Shown: positions 1 to 8,372 of the stretch, piece by piece | How the letters are laid out: each line of letters starts with the position of its first letter | Position numbering within the stretch: position 1 is the first letter of the stretch | Assembly (NCBI GenBank): GCA_004299065.1 | Contig: SIHH01000008.1 | Location: 1 to 36,993, forward strand | Reading direction: 5' to 3' | Length of the DNA: 36,993 bases | DNA from: Phormidium sp. SL48-SHIP | Lineage (GTDB): Bacteria; Cyanobacteriota; Cyanobacteriia; Cyanobacteriales; Geitlerinemataceae | The notes under the pieces: model-generated | The model's database searches: none | Told to the model about the DNA's origin: nothing | The model's input: the letters and a program-made list of their open reading frames with translations, nothing else | Translations under genes and position numbers: made by a program

Positions 1-97
1 TGGTATTATAGGAAAACTTGAATGGCTACCCGTTGTTAAGCCAATGTTAAGCCAAAAATTGACGGTTGTCGCAGTCACAAAGCGTCCCGAGTTTTTG

Positions 98-103
98 TAT
101 ACT
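98..103 (+). promoter_or_regulatory. Candidate -10 element for cyanophycinase
   Basis: TATACT preceded by TTG matches a sigma70-type -10 well. No good -35 lies 16-18 bp upstream; the nearest is the weak GTCACA at 74-79. It would give a leader of roughly 280 nt before the coding start, so another promoter closer to the gene is possible. Confidence 0.25.
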
Positions 104-201
104 GTTGGCGCTGTTGGCGCAGATCGACCTCAGCAAATGTAGGGTTAGATCACCTGCGCGCTCCTTCGCTTCACCCCCATATCCCCATCGCTCCCCCCAT
201 C

Positions 202-219
202 GACGTTGACCTCAACGTC
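202..219. promoter_or_regulatory. Inverted repeat GACGTTGA-CC-TCAACGTC
   Basis: Perfect 8-bp arms with a 2-nt centre, upstream of the cyanophycinase gene. The core TTGACCTCAA resembles half of operators used by MerR-family regulators, but no MerR gene is in the window and no -35/-10 pair brackets it. It may be an operator or chance. Confidence 0.3.
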
Positions 220-386
220 ACCCGAGGGCTAGCGCTCTACCGCTCACGTAGCGTCTCGAAGAGAAGGTGAACGTTCCGATGAACCGCGACCCGCAGACAA
301 ACGTCCGGTAGGACATCCTTGACTCGAAGTCCATTACGCCCTAATTCCCTATGATCCAAACAGATGCTCAATCTCTCGAACCGACG

Positions 387-1214
387 ATGTCCCATTCCCC
401 TCAAACAACGATTTTGGTAATCGGCGGCGCGGAAGATAAAGTTCACGGGCGCGAAATCCTGCAAACCTTCTTTAACCGTTCAGGGGGTCGGGATGCCCAA
501 ATTGCTATCATTCCCTCAGCTTCACGCGAACCGGCGGCGATCGGCAACCGCTATCGGGATATCTTTGAAGATATGGGGGCCAAAGCCGTTCGCATCCTCG
601 ATATCCGTGAGCGCTATCAGGGAGAAGATCCCATTTGGCAAAACGATCTCGAAGACTGTACCGGTGTCTTTATGACCGGAGGCGACCAACTTCGCCTCTG
701 TTCCTTGCTCGCGGATACTCCCCTGATGGAGAAAATCCTCTTGCAAGTTCAACGAGGGGAAATCGTCCTCGCCGGAACTAGCGCCGGCGCCGCCGTTATG
801 GGATATCACATGATCGCCGGAGGGGGGAGTGGGGAATCCCCCAACCGCTCCTTGGTCGATATGACCACGGGCCTGGGTATTATCCCTCAGGTGATTGTGG
901 ATCAGCATTTCCATAACCGTAACCGCATGGCCCGACTCATGAGCGCCATCTCCGCCAACCCCGATCGCATCGGTGTCGGGATTGACGAAGATACCTGCGC
1001 CCTCTTTGAAGGCGATGGCTTAATCCAAGTCTTAGGGAAAGGAACCGTAACCATCATCGATCCCGGCGAAGTCGACTACACCAATGAACCCTATGTCGAT
1101 GCCATTAACCCCTTAAGTATCTTTAACTTGAGAGTTCATGTCCTCACCTACGGCGATCGCTTCCACCTCCCCACCCGCAGCCTTCAAGTTCCTGAACAAC
1201 GGCTAACGGCCTAA
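387..1214 (+). CDS. cphB: Cyanophycinase
   Basis: Serine exopeptidase of family S51 that releases beta-Asp-Arg dipeptides from the storage polymer cyanophycin in the cytoplasm. The nucleophile elbow GTSAGA is clear. Starting at the second ATG (387, MSHSPQ) places its serine at residue 132, the number known for Synechocystis CphB, and gives 275 aa, the usual length; the upstream ATG at 351 would add 12 residues. Other family landmarks are the early GGAEDK loop, FMTGGDQLRL, and DQHFHNRNRMARL after the nucleophile. Neither start has a clear Shine-Dalgarno. Cyanophycin synthetase (cphA), the frequent partner gene, is not downstream here; an exported coiled-coil protein follows instead. Confidence 0.93.
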   Translation: MSHSPQTTILVIGGAEDKVHGREILQTFFNRSGGRDAQIAIIPSASREPAAIGNRYRDIFEDMGAKAVRILDIRERYQGEDPIWQNDLEDCTGVFMTGGDQLRLCSLLADTPLMEKILLQVQRGEIVLAGTSAGAAVMGYHMIAGGGSGESPNRSLVDMTTGLGIIPQVIVDQHFHNRNRMARLMSAISANPDRIGVGIDEDTCALFEGDGLIQVLGKGTVTIIDPGEVDYTNEPYVDAINPLSIFNLRVHVLTYGDRFHLPTRSLQVPEQRLTA

Positions 1215-1247
1215 CCCCAAGTCCTGGCCCCGTCCCCGATCATCAAG

Positions 1248-1628
1248 ATGCCACGAGACCGCCAACTCACGCAGTGGATACTTGTACTTCTAGTGGCCAT
1301 CGCCATTGGATCTCAGGTCTCCCCTGCGCTGGCCTCGGCTGACAGCCGCATCAACCGCCTCGAATCCCAAGTTCGTTACCTAGAATCTCAACTCCGACAA
1401 CTCGATCGCCAAGTCAATCAAAACCCGTTTTCACCCCAACCCCTTGATTCCCCAGCCATTCCCCCCAGCCTAACCCCCCAAACCGGCAACCCCTCAGTCC
1501 CCGCTCCGGCCCTGGAGCGCCTCGCCACCCTAGTCGTGGAACAAAAACGGCGTCTCGACGCTCTAGAAGCTCGGCTCGACCGCCTAGACCCCAACCCAGA
1601 ATCCCTAGAATCCCCCAATTCTCCCTAA
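1248..1628 (+). CDS. Small exported coiled-coil protein, unknown function
   Basis: 126 aa. Residues 1-30 form a signal peptide (RQLTQ, hydrophobic ILVLLVAIAIG, then ALA-SA as likely cleavage site). After that comes a heptad-rich coiled coil (RINRLESQVRYLESQLRQLDRQV), a Pro/Ser-rich middle (about 60-85), and a second short coiled coil (LERLATLVVEQKRRLDALEARLDRL). No enzyme motif is present. It is probably periplasmic or cell-wall associated and oligomeric. It starts 33 bp after the cyanophycinase stop, so the two may be co-transcribed. The family name is not known to me. Confidence 0.7.
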   Translation: MPRDRQLTQWILVLLVAIAIGSQVSPALASADSRINRLESQVRYLESQLRQLDRQVNQNPFSPQPLDSPAIPPSLTPQTGNPSVPAPALERLATLVVEQKRRLDALEARLDRLDPNPESLESPNSP

Positions 1629-1690
1629 GTCCCCGTGGCGACTCCTCCCCAGGCTAAGCACATCAAAATATCAGTATCCTTAAGTTTTCT

Positions 1691-3988
1691 GTGAAGCCTT
1701 CCGTACTGAACCGGTCTATCCCCTGGAGTCGACAGCTACTCGAGTGGGTCGCCATCGCCCTCCTCTATTTCCTGAGCGCTCAACTCTCGCTAAGATTTGC
1801 CGCCTTACCTGGCAATATCTCCTCCGTCTGGTTTCCCACAGGACTCATTCTCGGGGTAAGTTTGTGGCGATCGCAATGGCGGGCCGTTCCCGGCGTCTTT
1901 TTGGGATCAATGCTCTCGACTAGCCTCGATTTAGGGCTAGGCGCCACCCATCTTGGACCCCTCAAGATCCTCTTCTGTGGTCTCCTTCACGGTAGCAGTA
2001 ATGCCCTAGAACTCAGCGTCGTTCTGGCCCTATTGCGCTCCTGGATTCCTCAAGGGACCATCTTGCAACGAGTTCCCCACGTGGGACTCTTTATCCTCAG
2101 CCTCATTCCCGCATCCCTCATCGGTGCCACCCTAGGCGTCTTTCCCCTGGTGGTGATTGGCCTGATTCCTCTCCCAGAGGTTCCCCTGTCTTTCGCCATC
2201 TGGTCCTGGAGTGCTGTCCTCAGCCAACTCTTGATTACGCCGGTTTTCTTGGCGGGTATGGCCGCACCGACTCAATGGCGACCCAAACCTGGCCGCTATC
2301 GGAGATTGGAAATCACCCTCTTTATCGGGGTAAGCGTCATCATCCTCACCGGAACCTTTGGACTCGGCTATCCCGCAGAATATGCCCTGATTCCCCTCTG
2401 TGTCTGGTCAGTTCTGCGCTTTGGCAAATTTGAAACCACCCTCTTTGTCTTCGGGATTTCCCTCATTGCCATTTTCACGACCGTCCAAGGCCTCGGTCCG
2501 TTTGCCGGTCATTCAATCTATATTGCCTTTACCCTCTTGCAGTCGTTTATGGGAGCGACCATTCTCACCTCCCTCGTCTTGTCGGCCAGTAACGATGAAC
2601 ATCACCAGGTCGAACGGCAACTTCGGGCCAGTAACCGAGAGTTACATAAGAGTCAGAATCGCTTATCTCAATTGCTCGAAGCCATGCCAGTAGGGGTCTG
2701 CGTTCACGATCGCCGTGGACGGATGCTCTACCGCAATCACACCGCTCAACGTCTCCTCGGTGATGTAGAGTCCGATTTATACCAGTTTGCCCAACACTAT
2801 CACCTCTATCAAGCCGATACCTCAGACCTCTATCCCCTCGAACAACTTCCCGGACAACTGGCTCTCTCGGGACAATCGGTGCGGCGAGATGACCTCGAAC
2901 TCCGTCAGTCGGGCCAGACCATTCCCCTGGATATGGCCAGTACCCCACTTCTCGATGAAGCCGGTGTCGTCGATGGGGTGATTGTCGCCTTTCAAGATAT
3001 CCGCGATCGCAAAGAAGCCCAAAAACTCTTAGCCGACTATAACCAAACCCTAGAAAACCAAGTCGTCCAACGCACCACAGAATTACAAAAAACCCTCTCC
3101 CAATTACAACGCACCCAAGCTCAGTTAGTCCATACCGAAAAAATGTCCAGTCTGGGGCAGCTTGTGGCAGGAGTCGCCCATGAAATTAATAATCCAATTA
3201 GTTTTATCTTTGGCAATATCCGCTATGCCCGAGAGTATATTCAGGATTTAATTCGCCTCCTTCAAGCCTATGAACGAGTCTATCCCAATCCTGATGCCTC
3301 TATTCAAACTCTGGCCGAAGATATCGATTTGAGTTATTTGCTTGAAGACTTACAGCGAATTCTAGATTCGATGAACTCAGGCGCAGAGCGAATCCGCAAC
3401 ATTGTCTTGAGTCTAAGAAACTTCGCACGTCTGGATGAATCCAAAACCAAGGTCGTCAACCTTCATGACGGAATTGAAAGTACCTTAATGGTGTTACAAT
3501 CTCGACTAAAATCGCAAAAAAACCGCCCTGAAATCAAGATCGTCAAGCTCTATGGAGACATTCCTAATGTGAATTGTTATCCCTCTGAACTGAATCAAGT
3601 CTTTTTAAACCTCTTGAATAATGCCATTGATGCTTTGGAAAGTCATGGGGATTCTCCAGGAAGTTATGGACTAAGGCAAGACCCCAAAATTATCCTGAAA
3701 ACAGAAGCGCGGGGACAAAACACAATTTTAATTGAGATAAAAGACAACGGTGCAGGCATGAGTCAAAGCATCCGCCATCGTATTTTTGATCCGTTTTTTT
3801 CCACCAAGCCCGTCGGATCTGGAACGGGCTTAGGACTGTCCATGAGCTATCAAATTATCGTCGAAAAACACCAGGGAAAACTCTACTGTCACTCTGAGCT
3901 AGGGCAGGGGACAACCTTTACCATCGAACTTCCCCTCAGTCTAAACCCGACTCGTCACCTCTCCCTAGAAACCCATGAAACATCATGA
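1691..3988 (+). CDS. MASE1-PAS sensor histidine kinase
   Basis: 765 aa from a GTG start. The N-terminal ~300 residues hold about eight hydrophobic segments with MASE1 character (YFLSAQLSLRFAALPGNISSVWFPTG). A PAS domain follows (about 320-440, LLEAMPVGVCVHDRRGRMLYRN), then a short coiled coil, and the kinase core. Phospho-acceptor His497 sits in GVAHEINNP, the N box is NQVFLNLLNNAIDAL (635-649), G1 is DNGAGM (685-690) and G2 is GTGLGLS (711-717). All catalytic motifs look intact. There is no receiver domain and no response regulator beside it, so its partner must be elsewhere. The stop overlaps the next start (ATGA), so the downstream hydrolase is translationally coupled. The ligand is unknown. 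Confidence 0.9.
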   Translation: MKPSVLNRSIPWSRQLLEWVAIALLYFLSAQLSLRFAALPGNISSVWFPTGLILGVSLWRSQWRAVPGVFLGSMLSTSLDLGLGATHLGPLKILFCGLLHGSSNALELSVVLALLRSWIPQGTILQRVPHVGLFILSLIPASLIGATLGVFPLVVIGLIPLPEVPLSFAIWSWSAVLSQLLITPVFLAGMAAPTQWRPKPGRYRRLEITLFIGVSVIILTGTFGLGYPAEYALIPLCVWSVLRFGKFETTLFVFGISLIAIFTTVQGLGPFAGHSIYIAFTLLQSFMGATILTSLVLSASNDEHHQVERQLRASNRELHKSQNRLSQLLEAMPVGVCVHDRRGRMLYRNHTAQRLLGDVESDLYQFAQHYHLYQADTSDLYPLEQLPGQLALSGQSVRRDDLELRQSGQTIPLDMASTPLLDEAGVVDGVIVAFQDIRDRKEAQKLLADYNQTLENQVVQRTTELQKTLSQLQRTQAQLVHTEKMSSLGQLVAGVAHEINNPISFIFGNIRYAREYIQDLIRLLQAYERVYPNPDASIQTLAEDIDLSYLLEDLQRILDSMNSGAERIRNIVLSLRNFARLDESKTKVVNLHDGIESTLMVLQSRLKSQKNRPEIKIVKLYGDIPNVNCYPSELNQVFLNLLNNAIDALESHGDSPGSYGLRQDPKIILKTEARGQNTILIEIKDNGAGMSQSIRHRIFDPFFSTKPVGSGTGLGLSMSYQIIVEKHQGKLYCHSELGQGTTFTIELPLSLNPTRHLSLETHETS

Positions 3989-4776
3989 AAAACTTTATTC
4001 CACCTGAGCGTTTCTTTGCTTATTTAACCTGGACTGAGATTGAGCAATTGCCCGATAAAGCCAACACCGTTTTAGTTCAACCGGTGGGAGCCGTTGAACA
4101 ACATGGCCCCCACCTCCCTCTCATAGTCGATAGTGCCATTGGCTTAGGAGTGTTGGGGGAAGCCTTAACCCGTCTAAGTGCCGATATTCCCGTCTATGTC
4201 TTGCCTCCCCTCCATTACGGCAAATCCAATGAACATCGTCACTTCCCCGGAACCGTCAGTTTGTCCGCCAAGACCCTCCTCAGCACTCTGATGGACATCG
4301 GTGAGAGTCTCTACGCCGCCGGATTTCGTAAACTGGTGCTGATGAACTCCCATGGTGGACAACCGCAAGTGATGGAGATTGCGGCGACCGATCTTCATGC
4401 TCGTTATGAGGATTTCTGGCTCTTTCCCATTTTTACCTGGCGAGTCACTCAGGAGCATAAACGCCTCCTGAGCGAACGGGAAGTGCAAGAAGCCATGCAC
4501 GCCGGTGATGCCGAAACCAGTTTGATGCTGGTGTTATTACCTGAATGGGTGCAGATGAAGCAGGCCGTGCGGGACTATCCCCCTCAACAGCCTGGGAGGT
4601 TAGCCAGCAAAGGGGGACTGACCTTTTCGTGGTTAACTCAGGATCTCAGTACGAGCGGTGTGGTGGGCGATGCGACGGCGGCCAGTCGCCAGAAGGGGGA
4701 GAGGATTCTGGATTGGTTGGCCGACGGTTGGTGCGAGTTACTGCAAGAGGTCTATCACTTTAAGGCGAAACACTAA
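3985..4776 (+). CDS. Creatininase-family metal-dependent amidohydrolase
   Basis: 263 aa. The family pattern is clear: QPVGAVEQHGPHLPLIVD near the N-terminus (metal-binding Glu, His and Asp), then YGKSNEHRHFPGTVSL, MNSHGGQPQVM and MHAGDAETSLML (the later metal ligands and the His/Glu pair). Members cleave cyclic or linear amides (creatinine, formamidopyrimidines, or the MftE peptide-maturation step), so the substrate cannot be named from sequence. Its ATG lies inside the stop of the histidine kinase gene, so the two form a coupled pair. No mycofactocin genes are nearby. Confidence 0.87.
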   Translation: MKNFIPPERFFAYLTWTEIEQLPDKANTVLVQPVGAVEQHGPHLPLIVDSAIGLGVLGEALTRLSADIPVYVLPPLHYGKSNEHRHFPGTVSLSAKTLLSTLMDIGESLYAAGFRKLVLMNSHGGQPQVMEIAATDLHARYEDFWLFPIFTWRVTQEHKRLLSEREVQEAMHAGDAETSLMLVLLPEWVQMKQAVRDYPPQQPGRLASKGGLTFSWLTQDLSTSGVVGDATAASRQKGERILDWLADGWCELLQEVYHFKAKH

Positions 4777-4816
4777 TTTAAGGACGAGATTGGGTTATCG
4801 TTACGGGCAAAATTGC

Positions 4817-4822
4817 TAGAAT
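4817..4822 (+). promoter_or_regulatory. Candidate -10 element for the 47-codon gene
   Basis: TAGAAT lies 43 bp before the small-protein ATG. A weak TTATCG 16 bp upstream could serve as -35. It sits in the gap after the creatininase stop, so the small gene probably has its own promoter. Confidence 0.3.
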
Positions 4823-4864
4823 AGAGCTAGTTCGGTAACGAATGTAACAGACAGGAGAACCCCA

Positions 4865-5008
4865 ATGGACAGGTCTTATGGTGCGCGTTTTAACCGTTGG
4901 CTGCAACGGATTCCCGGATTTGGGCAATGGCTGAGGTTATCCCAAAATGTTTATCAGGCTGAGGAAATTCTTCACGATCGCCGCCGCTGCGTTGGCCGCT
5001 CCCGATAA
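4865..5008 (+). CDS. Short basic protein of 47 aa, unknown
   Basis: The ATG at 4865 is preceded by a good Shine-Dalgarno (ACAGGAGAA, about 6-8 nt upstream). It encodes MDRSYGARFNRWLQRIPGFG, continues QWLRLSQNVYQAEEILHDRR and ends in CVGRSR. The protein is basic and amphipathic, rich in Trp/Leu/Arg, with no transmembrane segment. A strong HIP1-containing hairpin follows at 5049-5083. The RBS plus the terminator-like hairpin argue for a real gene; the function and family are not known to me. Confidence 0.5.
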   Translation: MDRSYGARFNRWLQRIPGFGQWLRLSQNVYQAEEILHDRRRCVGRSR

Positions 5009-5048
5009 CCTCGGAGTCATCGAGATCATGAAACTCAGACCAATCAAG

Positions 5049-5083
5049 GACTGCGATCGCTTTAATCTACGGCGATCGCAGTC
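5049..5083 (+). terminator. HIP1-containing hairpin after the small gene
   Basis: Perfect 12-bp arms GACTGCGATCGC (5049-5060) and GCGATCGCAGTC (5072-5083) with an 11-nt loop, followed by TTGCCTT. Each arm contains a HIP1 octamer. It probably works as a transcription stop, though the T tract is poor. Confidence 0.5.
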
Positions 5084-5166
5084 TTGCCTTAGACCCTTCC
5101 CCAGATTTGTAAACAAATGTAAATAGCGTTAAGATTGTAGGTGAGTCGGTAAACTATTATTAAATT

Positions 5167-5502
5167 ATGAGTCGCCCCCATCTCCCAGAGCCGAGTTTGC
5201 TCAAAAAAGTCCTCGAACCCCTGCTCGAAGACTTCCAATACTGGTTTGAACGCTCTCGGACTCTCCTGGAAACGGAAACCATCGAGTTCCTAGAGGCCCA
5301 CGAACAGCAAGATCTGCTGCATCGTATCATCCACGCCCAGGAAGAGGTGAGTTCCGCCAAAATGATGCTAGATGCGACGGGCTGTCAAGCGGGGGTCGAT
5401 ATGTCAGTTCTGATGCCTTGGCATCATCTGCTCACAGAATGTTGGCAAATCTCAATGCAATTTCGCGCCCAACACTCCCAGGCCCTCAACGTGAGAGAAT
5501 AA
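5167..5502 (+). CDS. DUF2605 family protein
   Basis: 111 aa, cytoplasmic, mostly helical. The conserved stretches LLKKVLEPLLEDFQYWFERS, EFLEAHEQQDLLHRI and MPWHHLLTECW match the cyanobacterial DUF2605 pattern as I remember it. No enzymatic motif is visible. It lies upstream of a DUF2973 gene, a pairing seen in other cyanobacteria, so the two proteins probably act together in an unknown role. No strong Shine-Dalgarno precedes the ATG (5160s sequence is AT-rich). Confidence 0.75.
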   Translation: MSRPHLPEPSLLKKVLEPLLEDFQYWFERSRTLLETETIEFLEAHEQQDLLHRIIHAQEEVSSAKMMLDATGCQAGVDMSVLMPWHHLLTECWQISMQFRAQHSQALNVRE

Positions 5503-5515
5503 CCCCAAGTGGGAA

Positions 5516-5536
5516 GGTCTGACCCTTGCCCAGACC
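5516..5536 (+). terminator. Weak hairpin after the DUF2605 gene
   Basis: GGTCTG (5516-5521) and CAGACC (5531-5536) form a 6-bp stem with a 9-nt loop just after the stop. There is no immediate T run; TTTTTTT occurs about 25 nt later. It may be an attenuator between the DUF2605 and DUF2973 genes. Confidence 0.3.
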
Positions 5537-5657
5537 CAGTCCCTCGCCTTAACAATCTGTTTTTTTAAGCGTCGATTTAGGGGAGTTCCTCGGCTTAATC
5601 CGTGAACTGCCCAAACTAGCCGATTGATCATCCCTGATTTATCTGAGGACACGTTAT

Positions 5658-5984
5658 ATGTTACATCTGCTCTATATTCTCGCCTTTACCTTTCTGGCCT
5701 TTGTCGCCGTTGGAAACCTGGTTAGAAACCTCTTAGCCTTTAGTTCAGACTCTCAGAAGCCACGCTCAATGAGTAACTCCGAGTTGAGCCGTCGTCCTCA
5801 GCCGAGTCCACACCCCGAACTCCTCGACGACTACGGCCATGTCGTTGAAGAACCCCTGTTAGTCATGCGCTCGATTGGTATCGAAGACGCTCGCGAGAAG
5901 CTCGATGCACTCTACAACTCTTCACCGAGCAGCAAGAACAATCTCAGCGACGATGACGACACTCCACCACCAGCGTTGATCTAA
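5658..5984 (+). CDS. DUF2973 family small membrane protein
   Basis: 108 aa. The N-terminus MLHLLYILAFTFLAFVAVGN is a single membrane helix and continues LVRNLLAF, the signature of the cyanobacterial DUF2973 family. After it comes a Ser/Pro-rich linker, a conserved-looking segment HPELLDDYGHVVEEPLLVMR with SIGIEDAREKLDALYN, and an acidic tail (DDDDT). It is probably anchored in a membrane with the C-terminus in the cytoplasm. It follows the DUF2605 gene at 155 bp. Role unknown. Confidence 0.75.
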   Translation: MLHLLYILAFTFLAFVAVGNLVRNLLAFSSDSQKPRSMSNSELSRRPQPSPHPELLDDYGHVVEEPLLVMRSIGIEDAREKLDALYNSSPSSKNNLSDDDDTPPPALI

Positions 5985-6078
5985 GCTCACTGTCATCGAA
6001 ACCTAACATCCCCTCTCCCCTCACCCCGACGGGCGCACCCTTGGCGGTACGCCCCCACCGTTCACGAACCGCTGCCTC

Positions 6079-7686
6079 ATGACGATCGCCATCGACTTCG
6101 GTACCAGCAACACCGTCATTGCCCGTTGGAATGCTGCCAGCGAACAATCAGAAGTAGTAAAACTCCCTGGGCTAAGTCGCCAGCAGGCGGATAATCCCCC
6201 AGTCGTTCCCAGCCTCGTTTACGTTGAGAACGCCCAAACTGGGGCCATCGCCGCCGGACAACAGGTGAGCGATCGCGGCTTAGATACTCAACGTGACGCT
6301 CGCTTTTTCAATAGCTTTAAACGGGGAATTGGCTCCGATATTCAAGGATTTTTGCCCACCCTCGACGAGGTTCCCATACGCTTCGAACAGGTTGGAGAGT
6401 GGTTTCTCCAGACCGTACTGTCAAGCGTCGCTGAGGTTCCTCTACCCCTCGACTCGTTAATTCTCACCGTTCCCGTCGATAGCTTTGAAACCTATCGTCA
6501 TTGGCTCGGTTCGGTGGTTGAGTCTCCTCAACTTCCCCAAAAAATTGAGCAAGTCCGTCTCCTCGATGAACCGACCGCCGCCGCCCTGGGCTATGGGTTA
6601 AGTGATGCCGAACTACTGTTGGTAGTTGACTTTGGTGGCGGAACCTTGGATATGTCCTTGGTGCAGCTACACCGCAGTGCGGGTAATAATCGCCATCCCC
6701 TCGGCTTTATTCTCAAATGGGGCGATAAATCCTTTCGCGAGAAATCCGGGCAAAAACTCGAAACCGCCAAAGTTTTAGCCAAGTCCGGCCAAAACCTCGG
6801 CGGTGCTGATTTAGATAACTGGCTCCTTGATGAGCTGGCCAGCCGGGAGGGGTTACCGAAAACCCCCCTCACCTGTCGCCTCATGGAACGGCTGAAAATT
6901 GAGTTATCGTCTCGCTCTGAGGCGACGGAGGTGTATTTTAATGAGGAAACCTTCGAGAGTTATGAGTTAACGGTGAGCCGATCGCAGTTTGAGGAGATCC
7001 TGAAACAGCAAAAGTTCTTTAAACGGTTAGATGAGTCGTTAACCCAAGTCTTACAGCAAGCCCGACGACAGGGATTAGAAACCCCTGATATCGATGCCGT
7101 GTTACTGGTGGGGGGAACCTCGCAAATTCCGGCGGTTCAAAACTGGATCCGACAATGGTTTCGGGCCGAGAAGATTCGCTGCGATCGCCCCCTCGATGCG
7201 ATCGCCACCGGCGCCTTACAACTCACCCAAGGCATTGCCCTCAAAGACTTTCTCTATCACGGCTATGGGATTCGCTACTGGAACCGTCGTAAAAATGCCC
7301 ATGATTGGCATCCGATTATTCAACCCGGACAACCCTATCCCTTAGAGCGTCCCATTGAACTCTCGTTAGGGGCCTCAATGCCCAACCAGCCCAAACTGGA
7401 GTTGGTTCTAGGAGAAATGGCCGCCGAAGCCCCGAAAACGGAAGTCTTTTTTGATGGCGATCGTTTGATTACCCGACAAGCTGAGGCGGACGTTAACGTC
7501 ATTCCCCTCAATGACAGCGATGGCGGACGCACGATCGCCAGTTTAGACCCGCCCGGCTCTCCGGGGAGCGATCGCGTCAAAATTCAATTTCGTATCGATG
7601 AGGAGCGTCTTCTACGCATCACGGTCGATGATTTACTGACCTCAAATCGCTTGATGGATAACCAAGCCGTCGTGCAACTGAGTTAA
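6079..7686 (+). CDS. Hsp70-family (DnaK-like) ATPase
   Basis: 535 aa, shorter than DnaK (about 640). The nucleotide-binding domain is complete: phosphate-1 loop DFGTSNT (6-12), connect-1 region DEPTAAALGYG (163-173), phosphate-2 VVDFGGGTLDMSL (182-194), and adenosine motif VGGTSQIP (344-351). Residues from about 390 on form a short, divergent beta-rich domain (LSLGASMPNQPKLELVLGEM) rather than a full substrate-binding domain with helical lid, and the C-terminal DnaK tail for co-chaperones is missing. It is therefore a specialised Hsp70 relative, cytoplasmic, with unknown clients. No dnaJ or grpE is adjacent. Confidence 0.88.
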   Translation: MTIAIDFGTSNTVIARWNAASEQSEVVKLPGLSRQQADNPPVVPSLVYVENAQTGAIAAGQQVSDRGLDTQRDARFFNSFKRGIGSDIQGFLPTLDEVPIRFEQVGEWFLQTVLSSVAEVPLPLDSLILTVPVDSFETYRHWLGSVVESPQLPQKIEQVRLLDEPTAAALGYGLSDAELLLVVDFGGGTLDMSLVQLHRSAGNNRHPLGFILKWGDKSFREKSGQKLETAKVLAKSGQNLGGADLDNWLLDELASREGLPKTPLTCRLMERLKIELSSRSEATEVYFNEETFESYELTVSRSQFEEILKQQKFFKRLDESLTQVLQQARRQGLETPDIDAVLLVGGTSQIPAVQNWIRQWFRAEKIRCDRPLDAIATGALQLTQGIALKDFLYHGYGIRYWNRRKNAHDWHPIIQPGQPYPLERPIELSLGASMPNQPKLELVLGEMAAEAPKTEVFFDGDRLITRQAEADVNVIPLNDSDGGRTIASLDPPGSPGSDRVKIQFRIDEERLLRITVDDLLTSNRLMDNQAVVQLS

Positions 7687-7692
7687 ATCCCC

Positions 7693-8205
7693 TCAAATCG
7701 ACTCTCCCATCACACCTCGGCAAGTCTCTAACACCTGCTCATCAGTAGCCGTGAGGCCATCTAAGGGTTGGAAACCGGGGATATTGGCGTTAGTCGCCCC
7801 CTGACCCGCCGCGACTAAGGTATCTCGGCGAATCGCCAAGTTGAAATCATAGGTCTGATCACTGTAGCTGTCTTGGATGTTTAGGGCTAACTGATTCTCC
7901 TCAAGACGACCCTCGAAGCAGTCAAACGAGGATGAGGGCATATAGAACCCGCCCACAATGCGATCGCCATCAGCTTCAAAGACCATATAGGTTTCACCCA
8001 ACTGATTGGCCTCAGGCACTGACCCATAGACATATTCCCCATCGTCGAGATTTGCCGGGGCCTGATCTCGGCGGGCCGCAACAGACACCGACTCAGCCAG
8101 GGCCGTTCCCGCCACCCCTAAGCTGAGACAGAGTCCCAAAACCATCGCAGCGGCTTTGCCCTGGCGTTGTAACCACTGTTGGGGGTTGATATAGTTATTA
8201 AACAT
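7693..8205 (-). CDS. Secreted protein of unknown function
   Basis: 170 aa. The signal peptide is clear: basic WLQRQGK, hydrophobic AAAMVLGLCLSLGVAGTALA, cut before ESVSVA. The mature part has GEYVYGSVPEANQLGETYMV, a segment common in cyanobacterial exported unknowns with a beta-rich fold (YMVFEADGDRIVGGFYMP) and two Cys (SFDCFEG, LETCRG) that could form a disulfide. It is convergent with the Hsp70-like gene, only 6 bp between the stops, and likely transcribed from a region holding a 16-bp palindrome. Confidence 0.65.
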   Translation of the reverse strand: MFNNYINPQQWLQRQGKAAAMVLGLCLSLGVAGTALAESVSVAARRDQAPANLDDGEYVYGSVPEANQLGETYMVFEADGDRIVGGFYMPSSSFDCFEGRLEENQLALNIQDSYSDQTYDFNLAIRRDTLVAAGQGATNANIPGFQPLDGLTATDEQVLETCRGVMGESI

Positions 8206-8310
8206 AAGTATTTATCCGGGTTCCGAACTCAATAAACCTATTGTCTCGGATTGGGGCGATCGCCGTCAGTGACCCTAGGACAGATTTTTAGGCGATCGCA
8301 TCACCCGCCC

Positions 8311-8326
8311 TAAGTGATATCACTTA
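8311..8326. promoter_or_regulatory. Perfect 16-bp palindrome TAAGTGATATCACTTA
   Basis: The sequence is its own reverse complement. It lies 105 bp upstream of the secreted-protein start (leftward gene) and 47 bp downstream of the permease stop. The length and symmetry fit an operator for a dimeric HTH regulator, and it could control the secreted-protein gene. No regulator gene is adjacent. Confidence 0.45.
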
Positions 8327-8372
8327 CGCATTCGGCGTGACATAAATCACCATTATCAGAATCATCAGGATC

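Larger units (their letters stand above)
1..386. other. Upstream region of cyanophycinase gene, no gene seen
   Basis: No convincing gene is visible here. The stretch holds a possible -10 box TATACT (98-103), a tandem 9-mer CTGTTGGCG repeated at 102-110 and 111-119, an 8-bp inverted repeat at 202-219, and a small TCTCgaaGAGA dyad near 263-273. The last lies in a 'gtagcgtctcgaagagaag' segment that looks like an interspersed cyanobacterial repeat. Reading frames here lack coding character. Confidence 0.5.

Noticed and set aside
2565-2948. 127-codon minus ORF inside the histidine kinase gene
   Set aside because: Shadow of a GC-rich coding frame on the other strand, no family features.
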